Source of the DNA: a virus
Length of the DNA stretch: 36,721 nt
IMG/VR virus record: IMGVR_UViG_3300044695_000904
Location: 1 to 36,721 of that record
Reading direction: 5' to 3' (one strand)
Shown piece after piece: positions 1-8,058 of this stretch. The notes under the pieces were generated by a model that was given only the letters and a program-made list of their open reading frames with translations, was not told the DNA's origin and did not search any database. Made by a program: the position numbers and the translations under genes. Position 1 is the first letter of the stretch. Each line of letters starts with the position of its first letter.

Positions 1-127
1 CTTACAAAGTCAAAGAGTTGTAGCCCGTCACCTTCGTCATCGACTTAGGCTTAGTGTTCACCAGTTCTGCAATCATCAGAACAGCGCCAACATAACCAAT
101 CTGCCAGTTAGGTAGAGTCGATTCAAA
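1..127. repeat. Terminal direct repeat, left copy (circular contig overlap)
   Basis: Bases 1-127 are identical to bases 36595-36721. The shared stretch begins at the stop codon of the major capsid gene and ends inside that gene, so the right end of the window is the 3' part of the same capsid gene. A perfect 127-base overlap is what a de Bruijn assembler using k=127 leaves on a circular sequence. The repeat is therefore best read as an assembly signature of a circular or circularly permuted genome rather than a biological terminal repeat. Confidence 0.93.
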
Positions 128-1003
128 GCCCGTAAACACAAACGAACCCTGCTCATGGATATAGAGCGACAGGTAGTTCGTATTCAGGAAGTACACAGTA
201 CCTTCTGGGCAATATGGATCAGGATAAATAGGAACACCAGCAACCATCAGTGCGCGGAAAGCAGCTTGTGCGCCGTTGGCATCACTGTCAAAGCCGGAAC
301 CAGGAGTGATGACGTATTGCTCTTGACCAACATAGTCTTGAGCCAACAGAGTCCAAGTACCAAAACCGCAAACGCCGAATGATGGAACTTCAGCGCCATT
401 CTTCACTGTGCCAGAAATGTATTGCAGGATGTTTTGACGGGTCGGATTGACCGAACCGGCTGCATACTGCTTGGATTTCCACCAAGTATAGGTTGAACGG
501 TCGATGTTGCCGTAGGTTCCAGAGTCGGCAACAGCGGCTGGCAGACCGATAAACTGCTGGTTATTGCTTGTGTTGTTGTACAGCGAGGTTGCCATCGCAT
601 CCATCATCACGTTGGTCGCATCATTCATACGAGCTTCGATCAGAGGAATAACGGCTGCATCCTGCTGAACTGCACCTTCCATACCCAGGAAAGGTACTGG
701 AGCAATCATCAGCTTCAGGTTGAACTCAGCGTTATAAGCGCCTTGCTGGACAGACGGTTGAGCGAACGAGCCGCTGTAGTCTGACCATTGAGCGTTCACA
801 AACTGCGAACCCTGAACAGGAACGGTTACAGAGGAAACACCGCCAGAGGCTTGCTGACTGTTAGCAATCAGTGCCGCCATCAACGGGGTCGAGTTATAAA
901 GTTGTACGACCAGTTTCGGGATAAATGCCCTACGGGTAACGTAGGTCAACTCAGTAAACTGAGTGGAACCCGAAGCCGGAAGAATGCCGCCACCAATAGG
1001 CAT
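2..1003 (-). CDS. Major capsid protein
   Basis: This 333-residue protein should be the main shell subunit of the phage head. The assignment rests on its position directly after an acidic, coiled scaffold-like gene (1039-1569) and downstream of terminase and portal. It also fits in length, lack of Cys clusters or enzyme motifs, and a composition rich in aromatic and small residues (for example the NAQWSDYSGSF stretch near residue 70 and the C-terminal LPNWQIGYVGA). Its start has a purine-rich GGAGATAGATT leader. The stop lies 13 bases from the next gene in the circle (start 36582). The fold is presumably HK97-like, as in all tailed phages, but that is known from the class and not visible in the sequence. 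Confidence 0.85.
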   Translation of the reverse strand: MPIGGGILPASGSTQFTELTYVTRRAFIPKLVVQLYNSTPLMAALIANSQQASGGVSSVTVPVQGSQFVNAQWSDYSGSFAQPSVQQGAYNAEFNLKLMIAPVPFLGMEGAVQQDAAVIPLIEARMNDATNVMMDAMATSLYNNTSNNQQFIGLPAAVADSGTYGNIDRSTYTWWKSKQYAAGSVNPTRQNILQYISGTVKNGAEVPSFGVCGFGTWTLLAQDYVGQEQYVITPGSGFDSDANGAQAAFRALMVAGVPIYPDPYCPEGTVYFLNTNYLSLYIHEQGSFVFTGFESTLPNWQIGYVGAVLMIAELVNTKPKSMTKVTGYNSLTL

Positions 1004-1038
1004 AATCTATCTCCGATCTAAAAATATCCCCTATTCGC

Positions 1039-1569
1039 TCACAATCCTATTGGTTTTGGATTGCGGCGCAATTCATTCAATGCAGCAGCAGCTTCATTTC
1101 TAGCACCCTGAACTGGGTTCTTCCAGAACTGGTCAAGATTAAATCCCTTGATGGCAGATGGATTGTATCCAGTAGGTGTAGGTGTTGCTGCCTGTTTCAT
1201 GTACGACCAATACTCAGCCGCTACTTCATGGTTAGTAATGCCTTTATCCAGCATTACTCTTTCCACTTGTTCGATATCATCATCACTTTCGATAAGACCT
1301 TTAGCCTTGAGCTTAGAACGACGACGATTTAATTCTTCAACCGCATCTTTTTCCCGCATCTGATTACGCAACGAATCAAGTTCGTTTTGCATCTTTGCGG
1401 TAGCTGCATTAGTTGCATCCTCAATTTCCAATTCTGGAATCGGCATATCCGGTTTGGCTTTCTTTGTTAAACGAAGAAAGTCTTTACGAGTATTTGGATT
1501 CTCAGCGAGTTGACGAGCTAGTGCAGCAAGTTCATCACGGGCTTCAGTTGTAAGGTCTTCAAGTGACAT
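1039..1569 (-). CDS. Capsid scaffolding protein
   Basis: This is a 176-residue hydrophilic protein, rich in Glu, Lys, Asn and Ala, lying immediately upstream of the capsid gene. Residues ~55-85 form a heptad-like coiled-coil stretch (KMQNELDSLRNQMREKDAVE), followed by a basic helix and a Pro/Thr linker near residue 130. Assembly scaffolds of tailed phages have this position, size and helical character. They form an internal core around which the coat protein polymerises and are then lost. The start has the leader AGGGGATAACA, placed just after a terminator-like hairpin (1592-1616). A head-maturation protease was not recognised, so the scaffold may leave intact, as in P22-type systems. Confidence 0.75.
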   Translation of the reverse strand: MSLEDLTTEARDELAALARQLAENPNTRKDFLRLTKKAKPDMPIPELEIEDATNAATAKMQNELDSLRNQMREKDAVEELNRRRSKLKAKGLIESDDDIEQVERVMLDKGITNHEVAAEYWSYMKQAATPTPTGYNPSAIKGFNLDQFWKNPVQGARNEAAAALNELRRNPKPIGL

Positions 1570-1591
1570 TGTTATCCCCTATTCTAAAAAC

Positions 1592-1616
1592 AAAAAAACG
1601 CATCTTAAATGATGCG
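1592..1616 (-). terminator. Intrinsic terminator-like hairpin upstream of scaffold gene
   Basis: On the minus strand, CGCATC and GATGCG form a 6-bp stem (1611-1616 with 1599-1604) around a 6-base loop, followed by seven U's and then GUUUUU. The stop codon of the 60-residue gene lies in the loop. It is inside the late operon, only 23 bases before the scaffold start codon, so it probably attenuates transcription or marks an mRNA 3' end. Confidence 0.7.
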
Positions 1617-1787
1617 CTTGCCGCCTGGTTTCTCAACCATCATCTTGTTCTTAGCGCCAGCTTTAGCTGCTGAGTTAAGACCACCCATGTTGGAGAAACG
1701 AGGTGTGTTAATAATTTGTCCGTTCTGCTGATTATTATCAGTAGGATTACGGGGTGCGGCTGCTCCGCGAGGTTTAAAAAGTTCCAT
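1605..1787 (-). CDS. Small basic Gly/Ala/Asn-rich protein
   Basis: This is a 60-residue protein of unknown function in the head gene cluster. It is basic, has a Pro/Ala-rich N-terminus (FKPRGAAAPRNP), a Gln/Asn-rich centre and a Lys-rich C-terminus (KNKMMVEKPGGKRII). It has no membrane segment or cysteines. Small proteins of this type often sit between portal and scaffold genes in environmental podophages. The gene ends in the loop of a terminator-like hairpin. The assignment as a gene relies on frame, operon position and a purine-rich leader (AAGGAATCTAAG). Confidence 0.65.
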   Translation of the reverse strand: MELFKPRGAAAPRNPTDNNQQNGQIINTPRFSNMGGLNSAAKAGAKNKMMVEKPGGKRII

Positions 1788-1805
1788 CTTAGATTCCTTA
1801 AAAAA

Positions 1806-2264
1806 TTACATCATGCCAGGAACCGCTGGCGCGGTTGCCATCGCCTTGCCCTCTGGCGATTGACCACCAGCTTGCGGAAGCGATTGTAACATTTGCAAGA
1901 TTTCAGATTGTTTAAGTTCCTCTGCGCTGTCTTTGCGCTTGCCTACAACAGACATGAGCGCTTTCATTGCCGCTATAACCATCTTTCCTTCTTTGGAATT
2001 GGCTCCAATACCAGGCAACGAACGTTTAATAAGATCAACCGCCAAACTTATATCAACCATTGATCCTTCTTTTGAACCCATTGCAGGTTCAGGCGTTGAC
2101 ATAGGTGCAGACATGGGAGGTGTTTCAGAGCCACTCATGCCCTCTTCTTCACCCTCACCTTCATCTTCCGATTCTTCACCATCAGTCTTAACTTCAACCT
2201 CAACCTTTGGTTTCTTCTGCTGAGTTTCCATCAGCTTCATCAATTCTTCAGAAGGAACGCCCAT
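1806..2264 (-). CDS. Acidic head-cluster protein
   Basis: This 152-residue protein has a strongly acidic segment (EESEDEGEGEEEG, about residues 32-44), a Met/Pro/Ser-rich linker, and a helical C-terminal half (residues ~70-130). The start is ATG at 2264, which has a GAGG leader. The frame can be extended eight codons to a TTG at 2288, but without a better ribosome site. Placement between portal and scaffold, with low complexity and acid clusters, suggests an assembly helper, but no family is recognised. The antisense frame across the acidic run is a composition artefact. Confidence 0.65.
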   Translation of the reverse strand: MGVPSEELMKLMETQQKKPKVEVEVKTDGEESEDEGEGEEEGMSGSETPPMSAPMSTPEPAMGSKEGSMVDISLAVDLIKRSLPGIGANSKEGKMVIAAMKALMSVVGKRKDSAEELKQSEILQMLQSLPQAGGQSPEGKAMATAPAVPGMM

Positions 2265-2352
2265 ATCGACCTCGATAAAAATTTGCAATAGGAATAACCA
2301 AATTGATAGCTTTTGTCAAGTTATCTACGACATTTTCTTCCACGTTTTGCAC
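2248..2352 (-). CDS. Possible 34-residue peptide with GTG start
   Basis: An open frame starting at GTG 2352 encodes 34 residues with an acidic N-terminus and a hydrophobic middle (AINLVIPIANF). It overlaps the first 17 bases of the acidic head-cluster gene in another frame. It fills most of the otherwise empty gap between that gene and the 55-residue gene at 2374-2541. No convincing ribosome site was seen, so it may be chance. Confidence 0.2.
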   Translation of the reverse strand: MQNVEENVVDNLTKAINLVIPIANFYRGRYGRSF

Positions 2353-2373
2353 TCTTGTTCATTTTGCAACTCC

Positions 2374-2541
2374 TTATCGTGACATTCTTCCAGAAAAACT
2401 ACGGTTTTCAGTTCGGGGTGTATAGGATCGAACTGTGCTGACTTTGTATTGCAGACTTGCTGGCTGATCTCCGCGTTGCAAGTTTTCCGTTGTTACCCTT
2501 GGCTGATCTGCTTTAGGGCTTACCATACTTGGATTGTTCAT
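2374..2541 (-). CDS. Small hydrophilic protein coupled to portal gene
   Basis: This 55-residue protein starts at ATG 2541, which overlaps the portal stop codon as ATGA, the same coupling used at most junctions of this operon. The product is Ser/Arg/Thr/Gln-rich and basic, has no hydrophobic segment, and ends SGRMSR. Function is unknown. A shorter run of codons would leave a 250-base hole in an otherwise tightly packed operon, which supports it being a gene. Confidence 0.6.
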   Translation of the reverse strand: MNNPSMVSPKADQPRVTTENLQRGDQPASLQYKVSTVRSYTPRTENRSFSGRMSR

Positions 2542-4199
2542 GCTGCCTCCGCTATTTGAGGTGGTTCTGCTGGCGGCTGACCGCCTTGAGGTTTTGGCTG
2601 TGCTTGTTGCTGCATTTGCATCAATTGAGCCGCTTCCTGCTTTTGTTCCATCACCTTTAGTTTCTCTTTTAATAATTGTTTCATAGGTGGTTCAAGCAGG
2701 TCAAGCAGAGATTCGCGGTCAATAGCTTGTGCGTTGAATAGGCTAAATGCCAACTGGCGTAAGTCTTCTGTAAAGATTGGGCTATTGGAATGAGCGTCTA
2801 CTTTTACAACGTAATCTTTAGTAAATTGGGCTGGAATAAACTTATTATTCTCAGCATCCAAAAGCTGCGTTGTATCGTACTTTTGAATCAGCTTCATGTA
2901 CAAGGTAGCTACTTTTTCTAGCGAGTCTTCAATAATCAGCGCACGTTTTTTAGCGCGAGATGATCCAAGTCTTGCCAAACTAGCGGCATGGCTTTGGCTA
3001 CGAACACCAGATTCTCCACGACCTGCCATCACAGGCGTAATACCGGAGGCTTCTGCAAACATCACATCAACTTCACGGATTACTTCAAAAAGATCATTGG
3101 GAATATTGGGGGAAAGGCGTTCGACCTTAGCACTTGGCATATCGCTAGAGAGAAGACCGCCAGCACGATTAAGGGCAAAATTCTTTTCATCCAGCAATCC
3201 AGTAAATCCCATCAACGCAGTCGGAGGCGAAACTTGTTTTGATAACAAATCTAAAATCTCTGACATACGTTTATTACGCAATGCTTGCAAGAATACTAAG
3301 CGCTGTACTTCTGACTGCCCCCAGTAATAATCGTATTGTGGATTCGGGCAAATCTGAACAAAAGGCAATTCGCCTTTCAAGAACATTGATTCGCCAGGTC
3401 GGTCATAAATGACTACATCAGGATCAGCAATGGTGACGCACTGATAATCGCCTGTTTCGTCATTCCATACCCATAGTTCGTGCATCTCTACGGTGTCTTC
3501 AGCTACTCGCGCTTTGTAGCGATTCATACCTGATAGATCAAGGTTGACTGTACCCATCATGTTTGGGTTAGTTTGCGACATGATGATGCGGTCAATACCT
3601 TCTGGAATATCTGTTGTCTGCTCATGGAAGGATGAGCTTACTCGTTTTAGAATTTCATCTCGTCGAGGATGCGACCACAGACGCGCATACAACTCTGACT
3701 TTGTAATGTAGTAACTTTGGACAATTGCTTCTTGTCTATCCGTGTAAGGCGTATCTTCGCGCAGAACGCCAATTGCACCTGGGTCAATCATGTACGGATG
3801 AATACCGTTGTTGACTACCAGTTTGACAAATGTTGTATTGAAACAGAGCGCCCAGTTCAAGGCATTTGAAAAAACTTGATCCGTATTAGAGTTCAGCCAT
3901 TCATCATTCAACTTGTGCGCCATTGATTGCGTTCTTGTTAATTCAAACGGAGCAACGGACGCGCCTAAGTCGATAGAAAAACGTGTTGTTTCTGCTGAAT
4001 AAAGAAAGCTACTTAGCTGGTCAATGTGCGGATAAATCTTATTGAAGATAGCTGGCGGTTCTTCAGGCGCTGCGCCAAACAAAAAATAAGAGCGCAAGGC
4101 TGCATAGTCAGCTTTACGCTCCCCTTTTGACACTAGGCACTTTTCTATCAGGTCAAGATAGAACGCCTGTCGCTGTAGCGGCTCACTTGGGATTCTCAT
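2538..4199 (-). CDS. Portal protein
   Basis: This 553-residue protein should form the dodecameric ring at the capsid vertex through which DNA is packaged and ejected. Evidence is its length, its place between terminase and scaffold/capsid, and the typical portal build. It has a helical N-terminal part with a Tyr/Phe-rich segment, a central region with many beta turns (for example VYDRPGESMF near 265), a long helical region (residues ~380-450), and a Gln/Pro-rich C-terminal tail (QAQPKPQGGQPPAEPP). The start overlaps the preceding stop as ATGA. The Gln-rich tail resembles the barrel/crown extension of podovirus portals. The family is inferred from context and overall resemblance, without a database search. 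Confidence 0.85.
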   Translation of the reverse strand: MRIPSEPLQRQAFYLDLIEKCLVSKGERKADYAALRSYFLFGAAPEEPPAIFNKIYPHIDQLSSFLYSAETTRFSIDLGASVAPFELTRTQSMAHKLNDEWLNSNTDQVFSNALNWALCFNTTFVKLVVNNGIHPYMIDPGAIGVLREDTPYTDRQEAIVQSYYITKSELYARLWSHPRRDEILKRVSSSFHEQTTDIPEGIDRIIMSQTNPNMMGTVNLDLSGMNRYKARVAEDTVEMHELWVWNDETGDYQCVTIADPDVVIYDRPGESMFLKGELPFVQICPNPQYDYYWGQSEVQRLVFLQALRNKRMSEILDLLSKQVSPPTALMGFTGLLDEKNFALNRAGGLLSSDMPSAKVERLSPNIPNDLFEVIREVDVMFAEASGITPVMAGRGESGVRSQSHAASLARLGSSRAKKRALIIEDSLEKVATLYMKLIQKYDTTQLLDAENNKFIPAQFTKDYVVKVDAHSNSPIFTEDLRQLAFSLFNAQAIDRESLLDLLEPPMKQLLKEKLKVMEQKQEAAQLMQMQQQAQPKPQGGQPPAEPPQIAEAA

Positions 4200-4675
4200 G
4201 GTTTTGAAACCTGTAGGTTTTCATGATCTTGCATATAACTCGCGGTCTTGGGTGTTGTCAAGTTCCCTAAAGTGGATGGTGACACACCTACGCTCTCTCC
4301 CGCAACTGATCTGAAAGCGTTTCCTTTTAGTAAAGTATCCATATTGAACTTGCCGCCGACGTTACCCCACATCACGGCATCGCCAGGACGGGATTCGCGG
4401 GGTGGTGGTGGTACGTCTTTGGGTACGGGCTTATTGTTTCTTGTGTAAAAGCCAGATTGGTTCTCACCTTCACGGGCAGACTTGATGTTGGTCATGTTGA
4501 AGTCGAGCGCCAACTGGTTGATGGTTTTGTCGTTGTGCTTGGTCGTATCAGATTTCATCCCTACTGGCTGTAAAAAGACCATCTGGACGTTTTCTGTACA
4601 TCCATCAGGACAAACAGGCTCCCAAGCCTCAAAAAAACCGTGTAAGTCACATTTATAATCGTGCAATACCGCCAT
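4196..4675 (-). CDS. Conserved phage protein with zinc-ribbon-like N-terminus
   Basis: This is a 159-residue protein. Its N-terminal ~26 residues hold a Cys/His cluster (YKCDLHGFF ... VCPDGC) that looks like a short zinc ribbon. The rest is hydrophilic, with DKTINQLALDF near residue 50 and a Pro-rich stretch PKDVPPPPRE near 85. Proteins with this N-terminus are common directly upstream of portal genes in environmental phages, but I know of no established function. It is followed by the portal with an ATGA overlap, so it is probably a virion or head-assembly component. Confidence 0.75.
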   Translation of the reverse strand: MAVLHDYKCDLHGFFEAWEPVCPDGCTENVQMVFLQPVGMKSDTTKHNDKTINQLALDFNMTNIKSAREGENQSGFYTRNNKPVPKDVPPPPRESRPGDAVMWGNVGGKFNMDTLLKGNAFRSVAGESVGVSPSTLGNLTTPKTASYMQDHENLQVSKP

Positions 4676-4677
4676 AA

Positions 4678-5133
4678 TTACCTCCCCTTCATTGTTTCAT
4701 CTAAACGATAATCACTATAATCAAACTTGTTTTTGATGCCTATTTTGAGTTTGATGCCTTCAGAAGTCATTTGTAGGCCGTATCCACGAGTGGCTATGGG
4801 TTTTGGCTCTTTCCTGTACTCCAAATATTTACGTCCGTAATGCACCATGACCCTGACTTTGCCATCTCTCCAGAGGCAATATGCTCTGGAAACACGCCTT
4901 TGGACTATTTCAGAGATAGGTCGAGTCTCCAAAACAAAGGTTTCGTGTAGGTGGTAGCGGCTAATTCCGCATAATTGTGCAAATAACTTGGTTGGAATGA
5001 CCTTTTTCTTGTCTAAAAGCAGCCTTTTTACGACAGCTTTCAGTTCTGCTTTGGGTAAAACCTCAACTGACTCTCTCTCGTCGGTGGATGGTGTATCCAT
5101 AATGTTCGAATAGTCTATAAATGTCGATTTCAT
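4678..5133 (-). CDS. Basic protein of the packaging cluster, function unknown
   Basis: This is a 151-residue basic protein. Residues ~25-75 contain KRLLLDKKKVIPTKLFAQLC followed by GISRYHLHETF, a helix-turn-helix-like layout. It could bind DNA, and it lies where a small terminase subunit could be encoded, but no clear TerS signature was seen. The start is uncertain: ATG 5133 overlaps the glycosyltransferase gene by 71 bases and has GAGGAAA about 17 bases upstream, while ATG 5100 overlaps by 38 bases with no clear ribosome site. Confidence 0.65.
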   Translation of the reverse strand: MKSTFIDYSNIMDTPSTDERESVEVLPKAELKAVVKRLLLDKKKVIPTKLFAQLCGISRYHLHETFVLETRPISEIVQRRVSRAYCLWRDGKVRVMVHYGRKYLEYRKEPKPIATRGYGLQMTSEGIKLKIGIKNKFDYSDYRLDETMKGR

Positions 5134-5872
5134 GTGGCACCCGCTGAGTTTCCTCTTCTGTTAGCAGCCAATCCATTGTATTTTCGCCGGTTAGCCGCCG
5201 AAACCGGCTGTGATGCCCAAAAATAGACTGAAAATTGATATTGGCATGGGTAATTGGGCATAAATGCTCAAAAGAGAACAATTTTGACTCTTCATCTGGC
5301 GCAAACCGCATTCCAACCGCCTCCAGATAGGGTCGTAAGAAGCAACAAATCTGCACATCCTCATTATTGAGTACATCAGCATCAAATCTTGCACAAGTAA
5401 TGCCATAACGGGTCGGGGCTTCCAAAAAGCGCTTACTTCTCAGGCTAAATCCACCGTTTTGCACAATTTTCAGATTGGGTTTGCCCACATACATATACCC
5501 TGTCATGAATTCATTGTTTTCTGTCAGGGCGGCATGGGTCAAGCCACCAATAAAGTCGTACTGAAACCATTCATCGCGCCAATTATCAGCATTTAATGCC
5601 CACCCATCATGCTGAACAATCAATGCGTACTCTGTTTCTATAAAAGCATGAAGTTGATATATAACAAAATTGCTATATCCCTGATACGTCATAGGCGAAG
5701 CCAAAAGCTTTTGCGGAATATCAGTATCTAAGGTTTCGTTAGTAATGAGCAGGGGCTGCGATCCTGGCAGTGCTTGGCAGGTTTTACGAATTGCATGAAC
5801 GGCATCCAATCCTTTGCCATTGCCATAAATGGCGACTACCGTAATATTTTTAAATTTGTTATTGGTTTCCAT
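5063..5872 (-). CDS. DUF5672-type putative glycosyltransferase
   Basis: This 269-residue protein resembles the DUF5672 family, which has a GT-A-like fold and is found in sugar-modification clusters. An N-terminal Rossmann-like strand (ITVVAIYGNGKG) is followed by YALIVQHDGWALNA near residue 90. There, QHDG takes the place of the metal/nucleotide-binding DxD-like motif. DFIGG and QNGGFSLRSKRFLE follow. A catalytic acidic region NNEDVQICC lies near residue 168. It sits between terminase and portal genes. It may glycosylate virion or host surface components, which is inference. ATG 5872 was chosen over an upstream TTG. It overlaps the terminase stop. Confidence 0.72.
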   Translation of the reverse strand: METNNKFKNITVVAIYGNGKGLDAVHAIRKTCQALPGSQPLLITNETLDTDIPQKLLASPMTYQGYSNFVIYQLHAFIETEYALIVQHDGWALNADNWRDEWFQYDFIGGLTHAALTENNEFMTGYMYVGKPNLKIVQNGGFSLRSKRFLEAPTRYGITCARFDADVLNNEDVQICCFLRPYLEAVGMRFAPDEESKLFSFEHLCPITHANINFQSIFGHHSRFRRLTGENTMDWLLTEEETQRVPHEIDIYRLFEHYGYTIHRRERVS

Positions 5873-7622
5873 AAATTCCAATTCGTTTTAAGTAGTCGGC
5901 AACATTGCGGCCTACGGCGATCTGCTCAGGTGTGCTGTCATCCTGAACTCTGCTGACATGGCGGGTAATCTTTTGGGCGATAAGTCTAGGCTGCACTTGT
6001 TCTGCGTAGGCTGCGGTTGCCAGTGCTGCTGCCATAACGCGATCATCTTTGTTTCTGCCTGACGCATGGATTGCTGCATTTTCACGGATGATGGTTTTCA
6101 TTTCATCAATAAGATCAATAGAGAAAACATCCATCATTCCGCGCTCAAAGTAATCCTTCATGTAAGAGAGCATTCGTTCTTTACTGGAAGCGGTTGTAAG
6201 CCAACCAATAGAATTAGACAAGCCGCCAAGGGTGTCATTACGTCGCCAGATGTAGTTGCTCATGCTTCCCAGCACGTTCATCAGGTCATGCCCCATTGCG
6301 CCACCGATAGCGGAGGCTTGGCGTTTCAGGTTTCTCAGTTCGTTGATAACTGCTTGACCAGGGCCATTGACTTCAAGGTTTAGGGTTGAGTTTTTGTAAG
6401 CGCCAGCAAGGTGGGCGATAACCCATGCAAACTGGTAGGTATTCATCTCAGATGTAGCAAACTCTGCCACTTGTTCCATGCCATCAGCATAGCAACGAAA
6501 AACTTGTATACAGAAGCGGTCAGCCCAATCAGAACTGCCATAAGCAGGATCAGCACCAATAACATAATAAGCCGTATCAATGGGTTCCTCCCAAATCTTC
6601 AGGGTTGACAGCCTTTCTGTTGACTTCAGCACTTCCGTATCCTGGAAGTTAGCACCCATCGTATAGCGGTAGTGGTCGCAGCTTATCTTCTTAGCATTCT
6701 TCATTGCGTCCGTACAACGGGCGTTAGAGAAGAAGCTAGTTCCCGTCATGATGAACGCATAGTCTTCAGTGGGTGGGAACTCCTGATACATCAGGGCATC
6801 ATCTTTGATACCTTCGTAGAGCTTCCAGCGCCACCAAGCCATTTGTCGGCTGTTGATTTCAAAGTTGTAGAGTTTCTTAATATCTCTTGTCCACTCTTTT
6901 TCTTCAGGGGTCAGCTTGCCATCCCAATACACTTTATAAATTTGGGAGTTGCCATCCACAGAGTAGAACTGATTGCGCCACCAGCCGCAGAAGATGGCAC
7001 GTTGGGTACGGGCTTTCCTGGCGGTAATGTACATATCGTGAAACATATTGAAACCACGCGCAGTGGATTCAAAGATATAAAGGCGTTTATCGTTAGTTTC
7101 AGCGAGAGAGGCCAGCAGGGAGGCTAGACCTTCTTCGTCACCCCAGGACGATGTTTCGGTTCCGTGAAGGAACGTGATGCCCTTCCCACGACCCAGACTT
7201 CCTTTCGCTCGCAGCCCAGCGACCTGATAAAAGATGCGACTGCGATTCTTGAGTGCAAGCGAATTACGATTATGGGAGAGTATGGGTATTTTGTACTCTT
7301 TCGGTAGACCGTCCATATAGGCTGTGAGGGTGCCTTTGAACATATCTCTGTTTTCTTCTGTGTCTGTGACGAGGGTTCCGTTGAGTCCATTATTGATGTA
7401 ATGCCAGTAAAGGTCTAAAGCCAGTGAGATAGTGGTAATACCAAGTTGCCGCCCTTTCAAGATAACAAAGAAGTGAACGCCTTCAGCCAACCCCGTAGCT
7501 ATCTCATCCATGACATAGGTTTGCGTACCCAGTAGGTTGTCCATCTTCCGCAAGCCCTGCTCTTTTGTCTCAATCTTTAACTGTGTGCAGAACTTGTAAA
7601 ACTGATTCAAATTGAATTTCAT
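5859..7622 (-). CDS. terL: Terminase large subunit
   Basis: This 587-residue packaging motor pumps DNA into the procapsid and cuts concatemers. The ATPase domain carries a Walker A variant KGRQLGIT at residues ~56-63, an acidic HGTETSSWGDEE stretch at ~153-164 in the Walker B/catalytic area, and the coupling motif ESTARG at ~185-190. The RNase H-like nuclease domain begins at YYVIGADPAYG (Asp ~358). It ends with a conserved RNKDDRVMAAALA acidic site near residue 540. ATG 7622 was chosen because it overlaps the preceding stop as ATGA and follows AAGGAAA. An in-frame GTG lies nine codons upstream. A small-subunit partner is not obvious. Confidence 0.93.
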   Translation of the reverse strand: MKFNLNQFYKFCTQLKIETKEQGLRKMDNLLGTQTYVMDEIATGLAEGVHFFVILKGRQLGITTISLALDLYWHYINNGLNGTLVTDTEENRDMFKGTLTAYMDGLPKEYKIPILSHNRNSLALKNRSRIFYQVAGLRAKGSLGRGKGITFLHGTETSSWGDEEGLASLLASLAETNDKRLYIFESTARGFNMFHDMYITARKARTQRAIFCGWWRNQFYSVDGNSQIYKVYWDGKLTPEEKEWTRDIKKLYNFEINSRQMAWWRWKLYEGIKDDALMYQEFPPTEDYAFIMTGTSFFSNARCTDAMKNAKKISCDHYRYTMGANFQDTEVLKSTERLSTLKIWEEPIDTAYYVIGADPAYGSSDWADRFCIQVFRCYADGMEQVAEFATSEMNTYQFAWVIAHLAGAYKNSTLNLEVNGPGQAVINELRNLKRQASAIGGAMGHDLMNVLGSMSNYIWRRNDTLGGLSNSIGWLTTASSKERMLSYMKDYFERGMMDVFSIDLIDEMKTIIRENAAIHASGRNKDDRVMAAALATAAYAEQVQPRLIAQKITRHVSRVQDDSTPEQIAVGRNVADYLKRIGIYGNQ

Positions 7623-7801
7623 AGTTTCCTTGTACGCAAGATGCGGCACTTCTCTCTATCTTCCGGGGAGAAGTCAGGGCTAATCTCTGCCACCGTACAG
7701 GGCAAGGCAGGTTTGGCAGTTATTGCATTTATCATCCAAAAGACAGAGAAGGCCGCAATAGCGGCGTAGTACAGAATGGCAAGATAAGAGGCGTATTTCA
7801 T
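7619..7801 (-). CDS. Small single-pass membrane protein
   Basis: This 60-residue protein has one hydrophobic stretch at residues ~6-27 (YLAILYYAAIAAFSVFWMI) and a polar, charged C-terminus with two cysteines. It starts with an ATGA overlap with the gene upstream and ends in an ATGA overlap with terL. The orientation suggests a short N-terminus and a C-terminal domain of about 30 residues. Possible roles include superinfection exclusion or a lysis accessory, but nothing in the sequence decides between them. Confidence 0.65.
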   Translation of the reverse strand: MKYASYLAILYYAAIAAFSVFWMINAITAKPALPCTVAEISPDFSPEDREKCRILRTRKL

Positions 7802-8058
7802 TTTCTGCTCTTCCTTCTATCTTTCTCAAAACCTTCCAGGTTCCAGTTGGCAATACGATCACGGGCTTCATAATCACGGGCAACCCGTAGCAGCTCTTTT
7901 GCCATATCAGGGCTATAACGCTCTTTCCAACTTGCTGCCAGCCGTTTCTTGCCATCAGGAGAGAACGTGTTGATAGCTTTCCTCATTTCCTCTTTCAGCA
8001 CCCGTCTGGACAATAAAAGCTCTTGCCGGTACTGCTCTTCAGGTTCTGGCTTCGCCAT
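7798..8058 (-). CDS. Small charged helical protein
   Basis: This 86-residue protein is very rich in Arg, Lys and Glu and predicted mostly helical. It has a motif-like region RKAINTFSPDGKKRLAASWK around residues 26-45 and a basic C-terminus (EKDRRKSRK). No cysteines or membrane segment are present. It lies just before the membrane protein and terminase genes. It might act in DNA binding or packaging, but the family was not recognised. Confidence 0.65.
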   Translation of the reverse strand: MAKPEPEEQYRQELLLSRRVLKEEMRKAINTFSPDGKKRLAASWKERYSPDMAKELLRVARDYEARDRIANWNLEGFEKDRRKSRK

